Program-made: the position numbers and the translations under genes | Origin: Acidimicrobiia bacterium | Lineage (GTDB): Bacteria; Actinomycetota; Acidimicrobiia; UBA2766 | Direction of reading: 5' to 3' | Assembly: GCA_020850945.1 (NCBI GenBank) | Contig: JADZDR010000058.1 | Location: forward strand, 1-48,987 | DNA: 48,987 nucleotides | Shown here: one piece after another, positions 6,722 through 14,464 of the stretch | How the letters are laid out: the number at the start of each line of letters is the position of its first letter | How positions within the stretch are numbered: the first letter of the stretch is position 1 | The notes under the pieces: generated by a model | The model's input: the letters and a program-made list of their open reading frames with translations, nothing else | Database searches by the model: none | What the model was told of the DNA's origin: nothing

Positions 6722-8113
6722 ATGGAGCTGTCCGCCGCTGAGGTGAAGTCGGTGGTGTTCAGCGAGGCCCGCAAGGGCTACAGCCGCGGGGAGGTCGATG
6801 CTTTTCTCGACCGCGCGGCCAGATCACTGAGCCAGTACGAGGATCGAGTGCGCCAGCTCGACCAGCAGATCCGCCACTATGCCTCCCTCGAGCAGTCGAG
6901 CCAGGAGCGAGCCGGAGCCGCCGAAGAGCTCATCATGATGGCCCAGAACCGGGCCAAGGAGATCGTGACGCGCGCGGAGTCGGAGGGCCAGGCGCACATC
7001 CAGGAGGCCAACAACCGTGCCGTCGGCATTGAAGACGACATCCAGCAGCGCTTCCGGGACTTCGATCGGGAGATCGCGAGCGCACGGGAGACGGGGGAGG
7101 CCTACATCAAGGCTCTGCGGGGCTTCGAGAAGGAGTATCGGGACCGCATGCGCTCGGCTCTCGAAGCGCAGCTCCGCCTCCTCGACGAGATGAAGGTCGC
7201 ACCTCCTCAGCGTCCTCCCGAGCAGCCCTCGTTGCCGGCCCCACCGGAACGCAAGTATGAGCGCACGGGCGGGGCACAGCTCGTGCCCGTCGAGCGGGAC
7301 ACTGGTCGCCCCAAGGCACCGGACGAGGAGAGAGCGGCCGTACCGCTCCCTGCCGCGGGTGTGCCTGCCGGTGTGCCGCCGGCCGGACCTGCTCCGGGTG
7401 TGCCTGCCGGTGTGCCGCCGGCCGGACCTGTCGGTGTTCCGCCGGGTGTGCCTGCCGGGGTGCCGGCTGCGGGCGCGCCGCCGGGTGTCCCGCCGGCTGG
7501 GCCTGCACCGGGTCTTCCACCGGGTGGCTCCCCTTCGAGCCAACCCGGGCGCCCTTCTGTTCCCACGACCCCGCCCCAGCCCCAGGCAAGGCCGGGTGCG
7601 GCTCCGCCGGGTGCGGCTCCGCCAGGTGCGGCTCCGCCGGGTGCGGCTCCGCCAGGTGTCAAACTCCCCACACCCACCTCGGTCCCAACCTCACCGCCAC
7701 CCTCGGCTCCACCCGGACCCGCCCCGGGTGGTATGCCCGGAGTCCCCGCCGGCGCAGTCCCGGCACCGACTCAGGGGTCCCCCCGGTTCAGCCAAAGACC
7801 ACCTGTCCAGGCTGGTTCGCCGCCGCCTCCCGGTGCTCCCGTGTCCGGACCCCCACCTCGGGGTGGCTCGGAGCAGGGTGCCCCGCTCCCGGGTGACCGC
7901 CTCGGCTCCTTTCCCAAGCTCGACGAGTCCGTACCGCCCAAGGCAGTCGTGCACCTGGATCCCGACGACGCGGACCCGCACCGGTCCGCACCGCCCCCGG
8001 GGGCGACGCCGGCGCCACCGCCACCCGGAGCCGTCCCGGGGGGACCGGCGCCGTCTCCTCGGCCTACACAGGGCGACCCTGGGCAAGGCCAGGCTCCGGA
8101 CGGGACTTCCTGA
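6722..8113 (+). CDS. divIVA: DivIVA-domain protein (Wag31-like) with long Pro/Gly/Ala-rich tail
   Basis: 463-aa DivIVA family protein, which recognises curved membrane and recruits growth or division machinery. ATG 6722 has AGGAGG 5 bases upstream. The N-terminal domain (about 1-60) has LSAAEVKSVVFSEARKGYSR and GEVDAFLDRAA. A coiled coil rich in Glu, Gln and Arg runs to about residue 160. The last 300 residues are a proline/glycine/alanine-rich tail with degenerate PAGVPPAGP and GAAPPG repeats, far longer than the short C-terminus of typical family members. The tail is probably disordered and could bind partner domains or tune condensation; that is inference. DNA-level tandem repeats in the tail suggest variable length between strains. 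Confidence 0.92.
   Translation: MELSAAEVKSVVFSEARKGYSRGEVDAFLDRAARSLSQYEDRVRQLDQQIRHYASLEQSSQERAGAAEELIMMAQNRAKEIVTRAESEGQAHIQEANNRAVGIEDDIQQRFRDFDREIASARETGEAYIKALRGFEKEYRDRMRSALEAQLRLLDEMKVAPPQRPPEQPSLPAPPERKYERTGGAQLVPVERDTGRPKAPDEERAAVPLPAAGVPAGVPPAGPAPGVPAGVPPAGPVGVPPGVPAGVPAAGAPPGVPPAGPAPGLPPGGSPSSQPGRPSVPTTPPQPQARPGAAPPGAAPPGAAPPGAAPPGVKLPTPTSVPTSPPPSAPPGPAPGGMPGVPAGAVPAPTQGSPRFSQRPPVQAGSPPPPGAPVSGPPPRGGSEQGAPLPGDRLGSFPKLDESVPPKAVVHLDPDDADPHRSAPPPGATPAPPPPGAVPGGPAPSPRPTQGDPGQGQAPDGTS
7356..7430 (+). repeat. 36-base direct repeat (period 39) in the divIVA tail
   Basis: Two identical 36-base copies, 7356-7391 and 7395-7430, encode successive VPAGVPPAGP-type segments. The 39-base period equals 13 codons, so recombination between copies keeps the frame. 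Confidence 0.9.
7594..7653 (+). repeat. Four tandem 15-base units in the divIVA tail
   Basis: Units start at 7594, 7609, 7624 and 7639 and differ only at the first base (GGGTGCGGCTCCGCC or AGGTGCGGCTCCGCC). They encode GAAPP repeats. The period is in frame, so copy-number change would alter only tail length. Confidence 0.92.
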
Positions 8114-8149
8114 GAAGGGGTCACGCTGGAGGCAGAAGACCTGTTCGAG

Positions 8150-8449
8150 TTGACCCGGGACGTCTGTGTCCTGCGCGTCCACGTGCAACCCGGCGCCGGG
8201 CGCGACGCCATCGTCGGACGTCACGGCAACGCGCTCAAGCTCAAGATCAGGGCGCGGCCCGAAGGGGGTGCCGCCAATGCCGGGCTCCTCGTGTTCCTGG
8301 CGCAATGCCTCGGTGTGCGTCGTGGCGACCTCCACATCCTGAGCGGACACAAGTCCCGGTCCAAGCGGGTATCCGTTCCGCTCCCCTCGTCGGTTTTGTC
8401 CGTCCACCTGGACCGACTTCTCGCAGAGAGTCCTCAGGCATCGGCGTGA
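8150..8449 (+). CDS. DUF167/YggU family protein
   Basis: Small protein of 99 aa from TTG 8150, with the family core LRVHVQPGAGRDAIVGRHGN, LKIRARPEGGAANAGL and LSGHKSRSKRVSV. Structures of the family show a single alpha/beta fold; the biochemical role is unknown. The start is uncertain. A better-placed SD (AAGGGG, 8115-8120) lies 5 bases before a CTG at 8126 in the same frame, which would add MEAEDLFE at the N-terminus. The gene follows divIVA by a few bases and is often found at the end of yggS-yggT clusters. Confidence 0.85.
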   Translation: MTRDVCVLRVHVQPGAGRDAIVGRHGNALKLKIRARPEGGAANAGLLVFLAQCLGVRRGDLHILSGHKSRSKRVSVPLPSSVLSVHLDRLLAESPQASA

Positions 8450-8660
8450 CCAAGTCGAAACACACTGTTGGAATTCCGAGTAGAGTTGGGCCGCTGTCAC
8501 ACGTGCGATGGTCCTCGGCGTGGCCCACACCGAGCGGCCCACCACGTGTTGTGCTGATGAGAACGCTCAGAGCGGTTGCCCGGTCGGAGCGGGCGGGACG
8601 TAGCCACCCGGCCCGGCGGGACCCGTAACGATCCGACGAGTTTCTGTGAGGTGTGGCCCC

Positions 8661-9485
8661 GTGAAGAAGGCGGCGACCACCACGAAATCCAAGCAATCCA
8701 CCAAGGTGGGCACACAGCCCAAATCGGCTGGTGCGTCAGGGAAGGCGGCGACCTCGAGCCGTTCGGGGACAGCGAAGTCCGCCGGGACCAAGGCGGCGGA
8801 CGCCACGAAGTCGAAGGCGGGGGCGAAGGGGGGCGCGGCCAAGACCACGCGCACACAGGGGTCGGGGTCCGCATCCAGAGCCTCGGCCAAGGCCGCGTCG
8901 ACGGGGAGGACACGCGAGTCGACTTCGACCTCACGTTCAGGGTCTGCTACGACGAAGGCGAGGCGTGCCGCGCGCACACCCGAGAAGGCAGGTGAGCGGG
9001 CCACGACCCGGACGGCCTCGGAGCGCGCGAAGAGCCGGGGTGCAAAGGTCGATCAGCCGGCCGCCAAGATCGCGACGAAGACGTCAGCGCGGTCGAGGAC
9101 GGTGCGCAAGCACAAGCTCACCGCCTGGGAGGAGAAACTCCACAAGAGGCTCACGAGCGAGCGTGAGACGTTGCGGCAGCAGCTGGCTGCCTACGAGGCG
9201 GAGCGCCTCGCCTTGGCCGAGGATCCCGACGCGGCAGAGATTCTGACCGATCTCGAGTCGGGCGACATCGGTGCGAGCGTGGAGCGCGAGATGGATCTCC
9301 AGAAGTCCGCCAACGTGAAGCATCTCCTCGGCAAGGTCGAGCACGCGATCGATCGGATCGAGGCCGGGGTTTACACGGTGTGTGCTTCGTGCGGACGCCA
9401 AATCCCCAAGGCACGCATGGAAGCACTCCCGTACGCGGATCTCTGCGTTACATGCCAGGAGCGATTCGAACGCAGATACGCGTGA
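8661..9485 (+). CDS. DksA/TraR-type zinc-finger protein with long basic N-terminal tail
   Basis: 274-aa protein with two parts. Residues 1 to about 149 are low-complexity, rich in Lys, Ala, Thr, Ser and Arg with repeated AKSAGTKAA-like and TTRTASERAKSRG motifs, strongly basic and probably disordered and nucleic-acid binding. The last 125 residues are a DksA/TraR domain: a coiled coil (WEEKLHKRLTSERETLRQQL), an acidic stretch (EDPDAAEILTDLESGD), a second helix (KVEHAIDRIEAGVYTVC) and a C4 zinc finger CASC-x17-CVTC. Such proteins can act on RNA polymerase through the secondary channel; here that is inference. GTG 8661 fits with GTGAGG upstream. The stop overlaps the lspA start (GTGA). Confidence 0.85.
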   Translation: MKKAATTTKSKQSTKVGTQPKSAGASGKAATSSRSGTAKSAGTKAADATKSKAGAKGGAAKTTRTQGSGSASRASAKAASTGRTRESTSTSRSGSATTKARRAARTPEKAGERATTRTASERAKSRGAKVDQPAAKIATKTSARSRTVRKHKLTAWEEKLHKRLTSERETLRQQLAAYEAERLALAEDPDAAEILTDLESGDIGASVEREMDLQKSANVKHLLGKVEHAIDRIEAGVYTVCASCGRQIPKARMEALPYADLCVTCQERFERRYA

Positions 9486-9988
9486 ACACCGGCACGCGAT
9501 CAGAGACTCAGGCGCGGCTCCTCGTCGCGGCGGTGGCTGCAGGTGTGGTGCTCGTCGATGCCCTCTCCAAGCGCTGGGCGTTGGCCGTTCTCGGGCCTGA
9601 TCCGGTTCGCGTGATGGGTGATCTCCTCCAGTTCTGGCTGACCGAGAACTCCGGAGCCGCTTTCGGCCTGTTCCGAAACGGGGGGGTTCTGCTCGGCGTG
9701 ATTGCGATCGCGGCTCTCGTGTGGATCGTCTGGTATGCCGGTCGTGTGGAGCGGACCGCCCCGCTCGTCGGGCTTGGCCTCATCGCAGGTGGTGCACTCG
9801 GAAACCTGGCCGACCGGATCTTCCGCACGCCCGGTCTACTGCGTGGTGACGTCGTCGACTTCATCAAGCTGCCGAACTGGCCCACCTTCAACCTTGCAGA
9901 CGTCTTCGTGCTCTCGGGAGTCGTCCTCGTCGTGCTCACGCTCGCCCGCAGTCGATCCGAAGACGACGAACATGTCCGGGCCGAGTGA
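9482..9988 (+). CDS. lspA: Lipoprotein signal peptidase (signal peptidase II)
   Basis: 168-aa inner-membrane aspartyl protease that removes the signal peptide from diacylglyceryl prolipoproteins. Four membrane segments are visible. Family motifs: VDALSKRWA, TENSGAAFGLF, GGALGNLADRIF with the first catalytic Asp, GDVVDFI, and FNLADVFVLSG with the second catalytic Asp. GTG 9482 overlaps the upstream stop (GTGA), and the protein then has family length; earlier in-frame codons lie in the upstream gene. It overlaps rluD by 17 bases. lspA-rluD is a widely conserved pair. Lipoproteins elsewhere in the window (39586-40092, 45274-46299) would be its substrates. Confidence 0.96.
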   Translation: MNTGTRSETQARLLVAAVAAGVVLVDALSKRWALAVLGPDPVRVMGDLLQFWLTENSGAAFGLFRNGGVLLGVIAIAALVWIVWYAGRVERTAPLVGLGLIAGGALGNLADRIFRTPGLLRGDVVDFIKLPNWPTFNLADVFVLSGVVLVVLTLARSRSEDDEHVRAE

Positions 9989-10964
9989 CAACCTCCAGTT
10001 CGAGGTCACGCGAGACGAAGCCGACCTGCGCCTCGACCGTCTGCTCGCCCGGCACAGCGGTATCCCACGGGCACGACTCGAGGTCCTTGCGGTCCGCGTC
10101 GACGGGGTGGCGGCCCGCGGGAAGGACCGCGTCGACTGTGGCTGCCGTGTGGAAGCGGAGGTCAGGGACAGGGCGCGTGACGCCCCCCCGGCCGACGCGA
10201 CACTCGAGTTGGATGTGGTGCACGTCGATGCGGACGTGATCGTTGTCGACAAGGCCGCCGGGATGCCGGTGCACGCGCCGCGGGCCGCGCCGACTCGAGG
10301 CGGCACGCTCGTCAACGCCCTCCTCGCCCGCTACCCGGAGATCGCCGACCTCACGGCGACGGGTCCTGACATGGCAGCGGAGCGTCCCGGTGTCGTCCAC
10401 CGGATCGACCGGATGACGAGTGGACTCCTCGTCGTGGCCCGGTCTGCTCGGGCGCTGTCGAGCCTCGGAGACCAGGCCGCGAGCCACGCCTTCGACCGCG
10501 TCTACGCGGCCCTTTGTGGTGGCCATCTCACGACCGAGACGGGCATCATCGACGCTCCGATCGGCAGACGGGCCGGGGCGCGCCATCTCGGCGTCGAGGC
10601 AGGGGGACGGGCAGCCCGCAGTCGGTATGCCGTCGAGGCGGAATGGGACCGCCCCGCCGTCTCGGCCGTGACCGTGACACTCGAGACCGGGCGCACACAC
10701 CAGATCCGGGTGCACATGAGCGCGATCGGGCACCCGGTCCTCGGCGACACGGCATACGGTGGCCGCGAGACTGCCGGGGCTGAAAGACAGATGCTGCATG
10801 CATGTCATCTGGGCTTCACGCATCCGGGATCGGGGGCATGGGTGGAGTTCGACAGCGCGCTCCCAGACGACATGCGTGCTGTGGGCGAGACCCTCGGCCC
10901 GCCGTCCCGCGGCAGCGTTCCTAACGACTGGCTTGCGCCGTCCGTGCGTCCGGACAACCACTGA
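9972..10964 (+). CDS. rluD: RluA/RluD family pseudouridine synthase
   Basis: 330-aa RNA pseudouridine synthase acting on 23S rRNA in RluD-type members. An N-terminal S4 RNA-binding domain (LRLDRLLARHSGIPRARL) is followed by the catalytic domain: VIVVDKAAGMPVHA, then VVHRIDRMTSGLLVVAR with the catalytic Asp in HRID, and TGRTHQIRVHMSAIGHPVLGD cut here as two motifs, GRTHQIRVH and GHPVLGD. ATG 9972 overlaps the end of lspA. Exact uridine targets cannot be told from sequence; the symbol reflects family and lspA linkage. Confidence 0.92.
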   Translation: MSGPSDNLQFEVTRDEADLRLDRLLARHSGIPRARLEVLAVRVDGVAARGKDRVDCGCRVEAEVRDRARDAPPADATLELDVVHVDADVIVVDKAAGMPVHAPRAAPTRGGTLVNALLARYPEIADLTATGPDMAAERPGVVHRIDRMTSGLLVVARSARALSSLGDQAASHAFDRVYAALCGGHLTTETGIIDAPIGRRAGARHLGVEAGGRAARSRYAVEAEWDRPAVSAVTVTLETGRTHQIRVHMSAIGHPVLGDTAYGGRETAGAERQMLHACHLGFTHPGSGAWVEFDSALPDDMRAVGETLGPPSRGSVPNDWLAPSVRPDNH

Positions 10965-11073
10965 ACGCCGGCCGGGCTGGGGGTGCGCCACGGCGATCCA
11001 ACGACCATTCGCTTTCGACGCTACTGTCTGATGACTGAGTCACTGACTCCCAGACCGGCTGACAGGAGCGAGG

Positions 11074-11286
11074 TTGGCGTCTGACGCAAAGGGCCCGGCG
11101 TCGTACTTCCCGTCGATCGAACGCACTTACGGGAAACCGATCGACGTGTGGCTCGAGTTGGTGCGCGCCCGTCCGGACGAGAAGCACATGGAGACTGTCG
11201 CATGGCTGAAGGCTGAACACGGCCTCGGGCACGGACACGCCAACGCGATAGTGGCCTACGTGCGGGGTGGCGGGGCATCCGGGTGA
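11074..11286 (+). CDS. DUF4287 domain protein
   Basis: 70-aa soluble protein whose C-terminal half carries the DUF4287 signature WLKAEHGLGHGHANAIVAYV; the N-terminal half has YFPSIERTYGKPIDVWLELV. The family is widespread in actinobacteria and others with no assigned activity. TTG 11074 has AGGAG at 11064-11068, 5 bases upstream, which decides the start. A TACTGT at 11024-11029 may be the -10 of its own promoter, but I see no convincing -35. Confidence 0.8.
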   Translation: MASDAKGPASYFPSIERTYGKPIDVWLELVRARPDEKHMETVAWLKAEHGLGHGHANAIVAYVRGGGASG

Positions 11287-11480
11287 CCTGGTTCGAGCCG
11301 CAAGCCTGGACCCGCTCGGGGATCTCGTGCTCGTCACTCGAGTCGAACTGTCGAGCCACAAGGGGGACCGACAACCGCTCCGAGCTCGTCGACGCCGCCA
11401 TCGCCGGCTTCGACGACTGGCGAGGCACATGCCTGGGCGATTCGCGCGAGACCTACACCGACAAAGGCAGCCGCTCATTC

Positions 11481-12122
11481 CTAACTGTCCACGCGGCCGA
11501 ATTCGACAGTCGTGTCACCCGGCAACGGACCCGCGTCGTCGTACCTCCCTGCCTCGACCCGGGCGATCGTCGATGTGAGGGTGTAGTGGAACAGATCCGG
11601 CGTGGCGAGCCCCCGCAGTTCGATGGCGTCCTCCTGTCCGGCGGCGATCACCGTGACCGTCGCCCCGCCGAAGACGCGTTCGAGGAGGGTCTGGGAGTAG
11701 TGGACCTGGGCGATGCGTGAGAGCGGGATGGTCTGGAGGCGACGCGTCCAGACGCCCTTCACGAGGAGAAGCCGGGCCGTGGTGACGACGTACGTGGTGA
11801 GCCACCAGCGCAGGAGCTTCGTGATCATCTGGATCGCGGCGACCCCGATCACGAGCCATGCCGCCGCGGTGAGCTGGCCCTTGTCCGCGGGTGCGAGCGC
11901 GAGGAGTGCCGCGCCGAGGACCACGAGCACGATCTGGCGTGAGAGGAGGGACGGGATCTCCCGCCAGGAGTGCGTCTCGGTGTGGAGCACCCGCTCCGGG
12001 GGACGCACGATCCGATACGGGTCCCAGTGCCCACGTAGGCGAGGCGACCTCCACTGACGGCCCCGCCCGTATCCGGCGGGGGCATGCGGGTTCCGCACCC
12101 AGAAGATGCGCATCCCCCTCAT
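11481..12122 (-). CDS. PH-domain (bPH2/YdbS-like) membrane protein
   Basis: 213-aa protein with an N-terminal positively charged region (RIFWVRNPHAPAGYGRG), two membrane segments around residues 50-95 (QIVLVVLGAALLALAP and AAAWLVIGVAAIQMI), then a bacterial PH2 domain: TYVVTTARLLLVKGVW, LQTIPLSRIAQVHYSQTLL and GGATVTVIAAGQEDAIELRG. ATG 12122 overlaps the stop of the small upstream gene as ATGA. Role unknown; such proteins are membrane-associated and often linked to envelope stress or membrane fluidity, which is not shown here. Last gene of a minus-strand run beginning with PhoD. Confidence 0.85.
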   Translation of the reverse strand: MRGMRIFWVRNPHAPAGYGRGRQWRSPRLRGHWDPYRIVRPPERVLHTETHSWREIPSLLSRQIVLVVLGAALLALAPADKGQLTAAAWLVIGVAAIQMITKLLRWWLTTYVVTTARLLLVKGVWTRRLQTIPLSRIAQVHYSQTLLERVFGGATVTVIAAGQEDAIELRGLATPDLFHYTLTSTIARVEAGRYDDAGPLPGDTTVEFGRVDS

Positions 12123-12295
12123 CCTGTGAGGAGGCCGTCCAGGAGGCTCTTGAGCGCTTGGACGACCGTCTCGCCTACGGAGATCACCCATCCCGAGACC
12201 GTCTTGATGCCTTCGGACGCGAGCTGTGGTGATTGGATCACGTAGTACGCCGCGAACACGGCGATCGCGATCAGGAGGAGTTTCTTGCCGTTCAT
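12119..12295 (-). CDS. Small single-pass membrane protein, unknown
   Basis: 58 aa from ATG 12295 (MNGKKLLLIAIAVFAAYYV); an alternative GTG at 12319 would add 8 residues. One membrane segment at the N-terminus, then a hydrophobic, possibly amphipathic C-terminal part (VSGWVISVGETVVQALKSLL). Its stop overlaps the start of the PH-domain gene as ATGA, which supports translation and suggests the two products work together. I do not recognise a family. Confidence 0.65.
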   Translation of the reverse strand: MNGKKLLLIAIAVFAAYYVIQSPQLASEGIKTVSGWVISVGETVVQALKSLLDGLLTG

Positions 12296-12373
12296 CTCAG
12301 GTGAACCTGTCCCGCCCACGCAAGAGCGTGAACACGGTGACGGTGCAAGTACCCCTCTTCGCCCGTCCGGAGC

Positions 12374-13585
12374 CTAGCCGCTCCCTGCCCGAAAGACCGG
12401 GACCGTCCGGCCGGGGACGGGTAGCACGGTCGTGGGGTCGTCGGGACCCGGGTCCGTGCCGTGCGCGGGGCCGTACCGCTGCCGCACGCAGCCGAGCGAC
12501 GCAGCCCACGCGTACGCGCCCGGCACACCGGAGAGGTGCAGGCCCCGGAATGTGCCGACGGCCGTGTGGGGACCCGCGGGGACGAGGATCGGGATGTCGC
12601 GGCGAAAGGACCGCGGGTACTCGCCGCGTAGGACACGTGCGATGTTCACGGCGACGCGTGCTCCCTGGGTTCGTGCGAAGACACCGGCAGGCGGACAGTC
12701 ACCGCCCACGTCCAACCACGGGACCGAGGCGCAGTCGCCACATGCCCACACGTCAGCGAGGCCGCGCACGCGCAACATCGGATCGGTCACGAGTCGTCTC
12801 CCTGCGGTGAGCTCGGCGCCGGGGAATGCCGATTCGGCGGCTGGCGCGGAGCGATGGCCGGCCGTCCAGACGACGACGGAGGAGGGTAGTTCCGTGCCGT
12901 CCCGGAGGAGGAGGGAATCCGATCCGATCTCGGCGACGGCTGACCCCGGTCTCCACGTGACAGCCGACCCCGCGAGGGCTACCTCTGCCGCGGTGCCGAG
13001 ATCGCGTCCGAATGAAGGCAGCGGCCACGGCTTGCGATCGAGGAGGGTCACAGCAGTGTGGGGCTGCGCCCGCGAGAGCAGCGACGCGATGGAGATCCCG
13101 GCCAGTTCGGCACCGATGACGGCTACGGGCAGCCGGAGTCGGGCCGCGGCGGCCTCGGCCACGCGCCGCTGGAGGAGGAGCGCGTCCGCCACCGTGCGGA
13201 CGCATATTGCGTGCGGGATGATTCCGGGCACGCCGCTGTCGTGCGCGGCGCCCCCGAGCGCCACTACGAGCTGGTCGTAGGGGAGCTCCGACTCACCCCT
13301 CGTCAAGGGGTCGCGAACGGTGACGCGCTTCGCGGCCGTGTCGACGCGCACGGCCTCGGCACAGACGAGACGTGCATGCCGACCGATCCGCCTCAGGTCG
13401 ACTGCAGCCGCACCCGGGGCGAGGACACCTGCCGCGACGAAGGGAAGCAGCGGTCGGACGATCCCCACGCGTCGGGGATCCACGACCGTGACGTCGACAC
13501 CGAGGCGAGCGGCGCGACCTCGCGTGAGGTGCTCCACGACGCTTGCGCCGCCGATGCCGGCACCCAGGACGACGACGCGAGTCAT
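12374..13585 (-). CDS. FAD-dependent pyridine-nucleotide-disulfide-type oxidoreductase (NDH-2/SQR-like)
   Basis: 403-aa flavoprotein. N-terminal dinucleotide-binding motif VVVLGAGIGGASVVEHL, a second Rossmann motif VAVIGAELAGISIASLL, and the C-terminal FAD-binding block VWACGDCASVPW. Overall layout fits type II NADH dehydrogenase or sulfide:quinone reductase relatives. PYDQLVVALGG is the usual family segment. The paired redox cysteines of true SQR are not evident, so substrate is undecided. ATG 13585 overlaps the stop of the cyclase gene upstream (ATGA). Probably reduces a quinone or soluble acceptor at the membrane face; that is family inference. Confidence 0.82.
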   Translation of the reverse strand: MTRVVVLGAGIGGASVVEHLTRGRAARLGVDVTVVDPRRVGIVRPLLPFVAAGVLAPGAAAVDLRRIGRHARLVCAEAVRVDTAAKRVTVRDPLTRGESELPYDQLVVALGGAAHDSGVPGIIPHAICVRTVADALLLQRRVAEAAAARLRLPVAVIGAELAGISIASLLSRAQPHTAVTLLDRKPWPLPSFGRDLGTAAEVALAGSAVTWRPGSAVAEIGSDSLLLRDGTELPSSVVVWTAGHRSAPAAESAFPGAELTAGRRLVTDPMLRVRGLADVWACGDCASVPWLDVGGDCPPAGVFARTQGARVAVNIARVLRGEYPRSFRRDIPILVPAGPHTAVGTFRGLHLSGVPGAYAWAASLGCVRQRYGPAHGTDPGPDDPTTVLPVPGRTVPVFRAGSG

Positions 13586-14424
13586 CCCGACTCCGAGATC
13601 CGCGTTGCCTCCCAGACCTCCACTTTGTCGTCGAAGCCCTTGAGGCGCTTGCGTCCCCTCGAGCGGAAGGCGACCGCGGGCATGTCCTCGCTGCACAGTC
13701 GCACCACGTCGTCGGTCACGAGGAGCTGGCGTGTGCGCGCGGCGGCCGTCACGCGGGCCGCGAGGTTGACGTCGCTTCCGACGAGGTCCGTGCCGACCTC
13801 GAGGGGCCGTCCCGTGGTGAGGCCGGCCCGCATCCCGATGCGGTCCGAGTCGTCCACGTCCTCGCGGTCGAGATCGTCGAAGAGGTCGAGGATCCCCGAC
13901 ACCGCGGCGGGCGCGGTGGGGAAACGGAGCATCAGTCCGTCCCCGAGGCGTTTCACGATCGCGCCACCGCGAGCCCTGAGCACACGGGCCGCGATCGTCT
14001 CCTGGCGTTGCAGCATGTCGAGTGCAGCTTCGTCGCCCTTCGTCTCGGTGTAGGACGTGAAGTTGACGATGTCGGTGAAACCGACGCAGATCTCGTCCGC
14101 GACGGGCTCTCCTCCACCTTCCGCCTCGAGGACGGCGGCGAGAGCTTCGAGGCCGCCGACACCGGCCGTGCCGAGCGACGTGCGGTCCTTGTTCGCGATG
14201 GCTGTGATGGCTGACGCGAGCGCCCGGCGGGGTGTGGGCGCCTTCAAGGGGTTGGCCTCGGGGTCCGTCCGGATCCGGGGGTTGAGGATCCCGAGCCGGT
14301 CGAGCTGATCGCGTAGTTCGGGGTCGTCGAGGATCGTGCGGCGCACGACGCGGCGTCCGACCTCGGCAAGCGTCCGGAGTCTCTGCGGCCGTCCGCCCGG
14401 TTCGGCTGGGCGAGAAGGTGACAC
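13582..14424 (-). CDS. Class III adenylate/guanylate cyclase
   Basis: 280-aa protein with an N-terminal helical region (about 90 aa) and a C-terminal class III cyclase catalytic domain. Visible features: VGFTDIVNFTSYTE with the first metal Asp, IVKRLGDGLMLRFP with the second metal-binding Asp, and GSDVNLAARVTAAAR carrying the Asn and Arg used in transition-state stabilisation. It likely makes cAMP; the purine-specifying residues cannot be judged securely by eye. GTG 14424 lacks a strong SD. The stop overlaps the oxidoreductase start, so cyclase and flavoprotein should be co-translated. Confidence 0.88.
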   Translation of the reverse strand: MSPSRPAEPGGRPQRLRTLAEVGRRVVRRTILDDPELRDQLDRLGILNPRIRTDPEANPLKAPTPRRALASAITAIANKDRTSLGTAGVGGLEALAAVLEAEGGGEPVADEICVGFTDIVNFTSYTETKGDEAALDMLQRQETIAARVLRARGGAIVKRLGDGLMLRFPTAPAAVSGILDLFDDLDREDVDDSDRIGMRAGLTTGRPLEVGTDLVGSDVNLAARVTAAARTRQLLVTDDVVRLCSEDMPAVAFRSRGRKRLKGFDDKVEVWEATRISESG

Positions 14425-14464
14425 GGGACGTCACTCTACGAGGCCCGCGAGGTCACGGCGAATA

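Noticed and set aside
7356-7653. CRISPR-like array
   Set aside because: The repeats are in-frame protein repeats of DivIVA with no unique spacers.
11283-11720. Plus-strand frame starting in a GTGA overlap with the DUF4287 gene
   Set aside because: More than half is antisense to the convincing PH-domain gene and no family is recognised. The first 200 bases (11283-11480) could still hold a short unassigned gene; I cannot support one.
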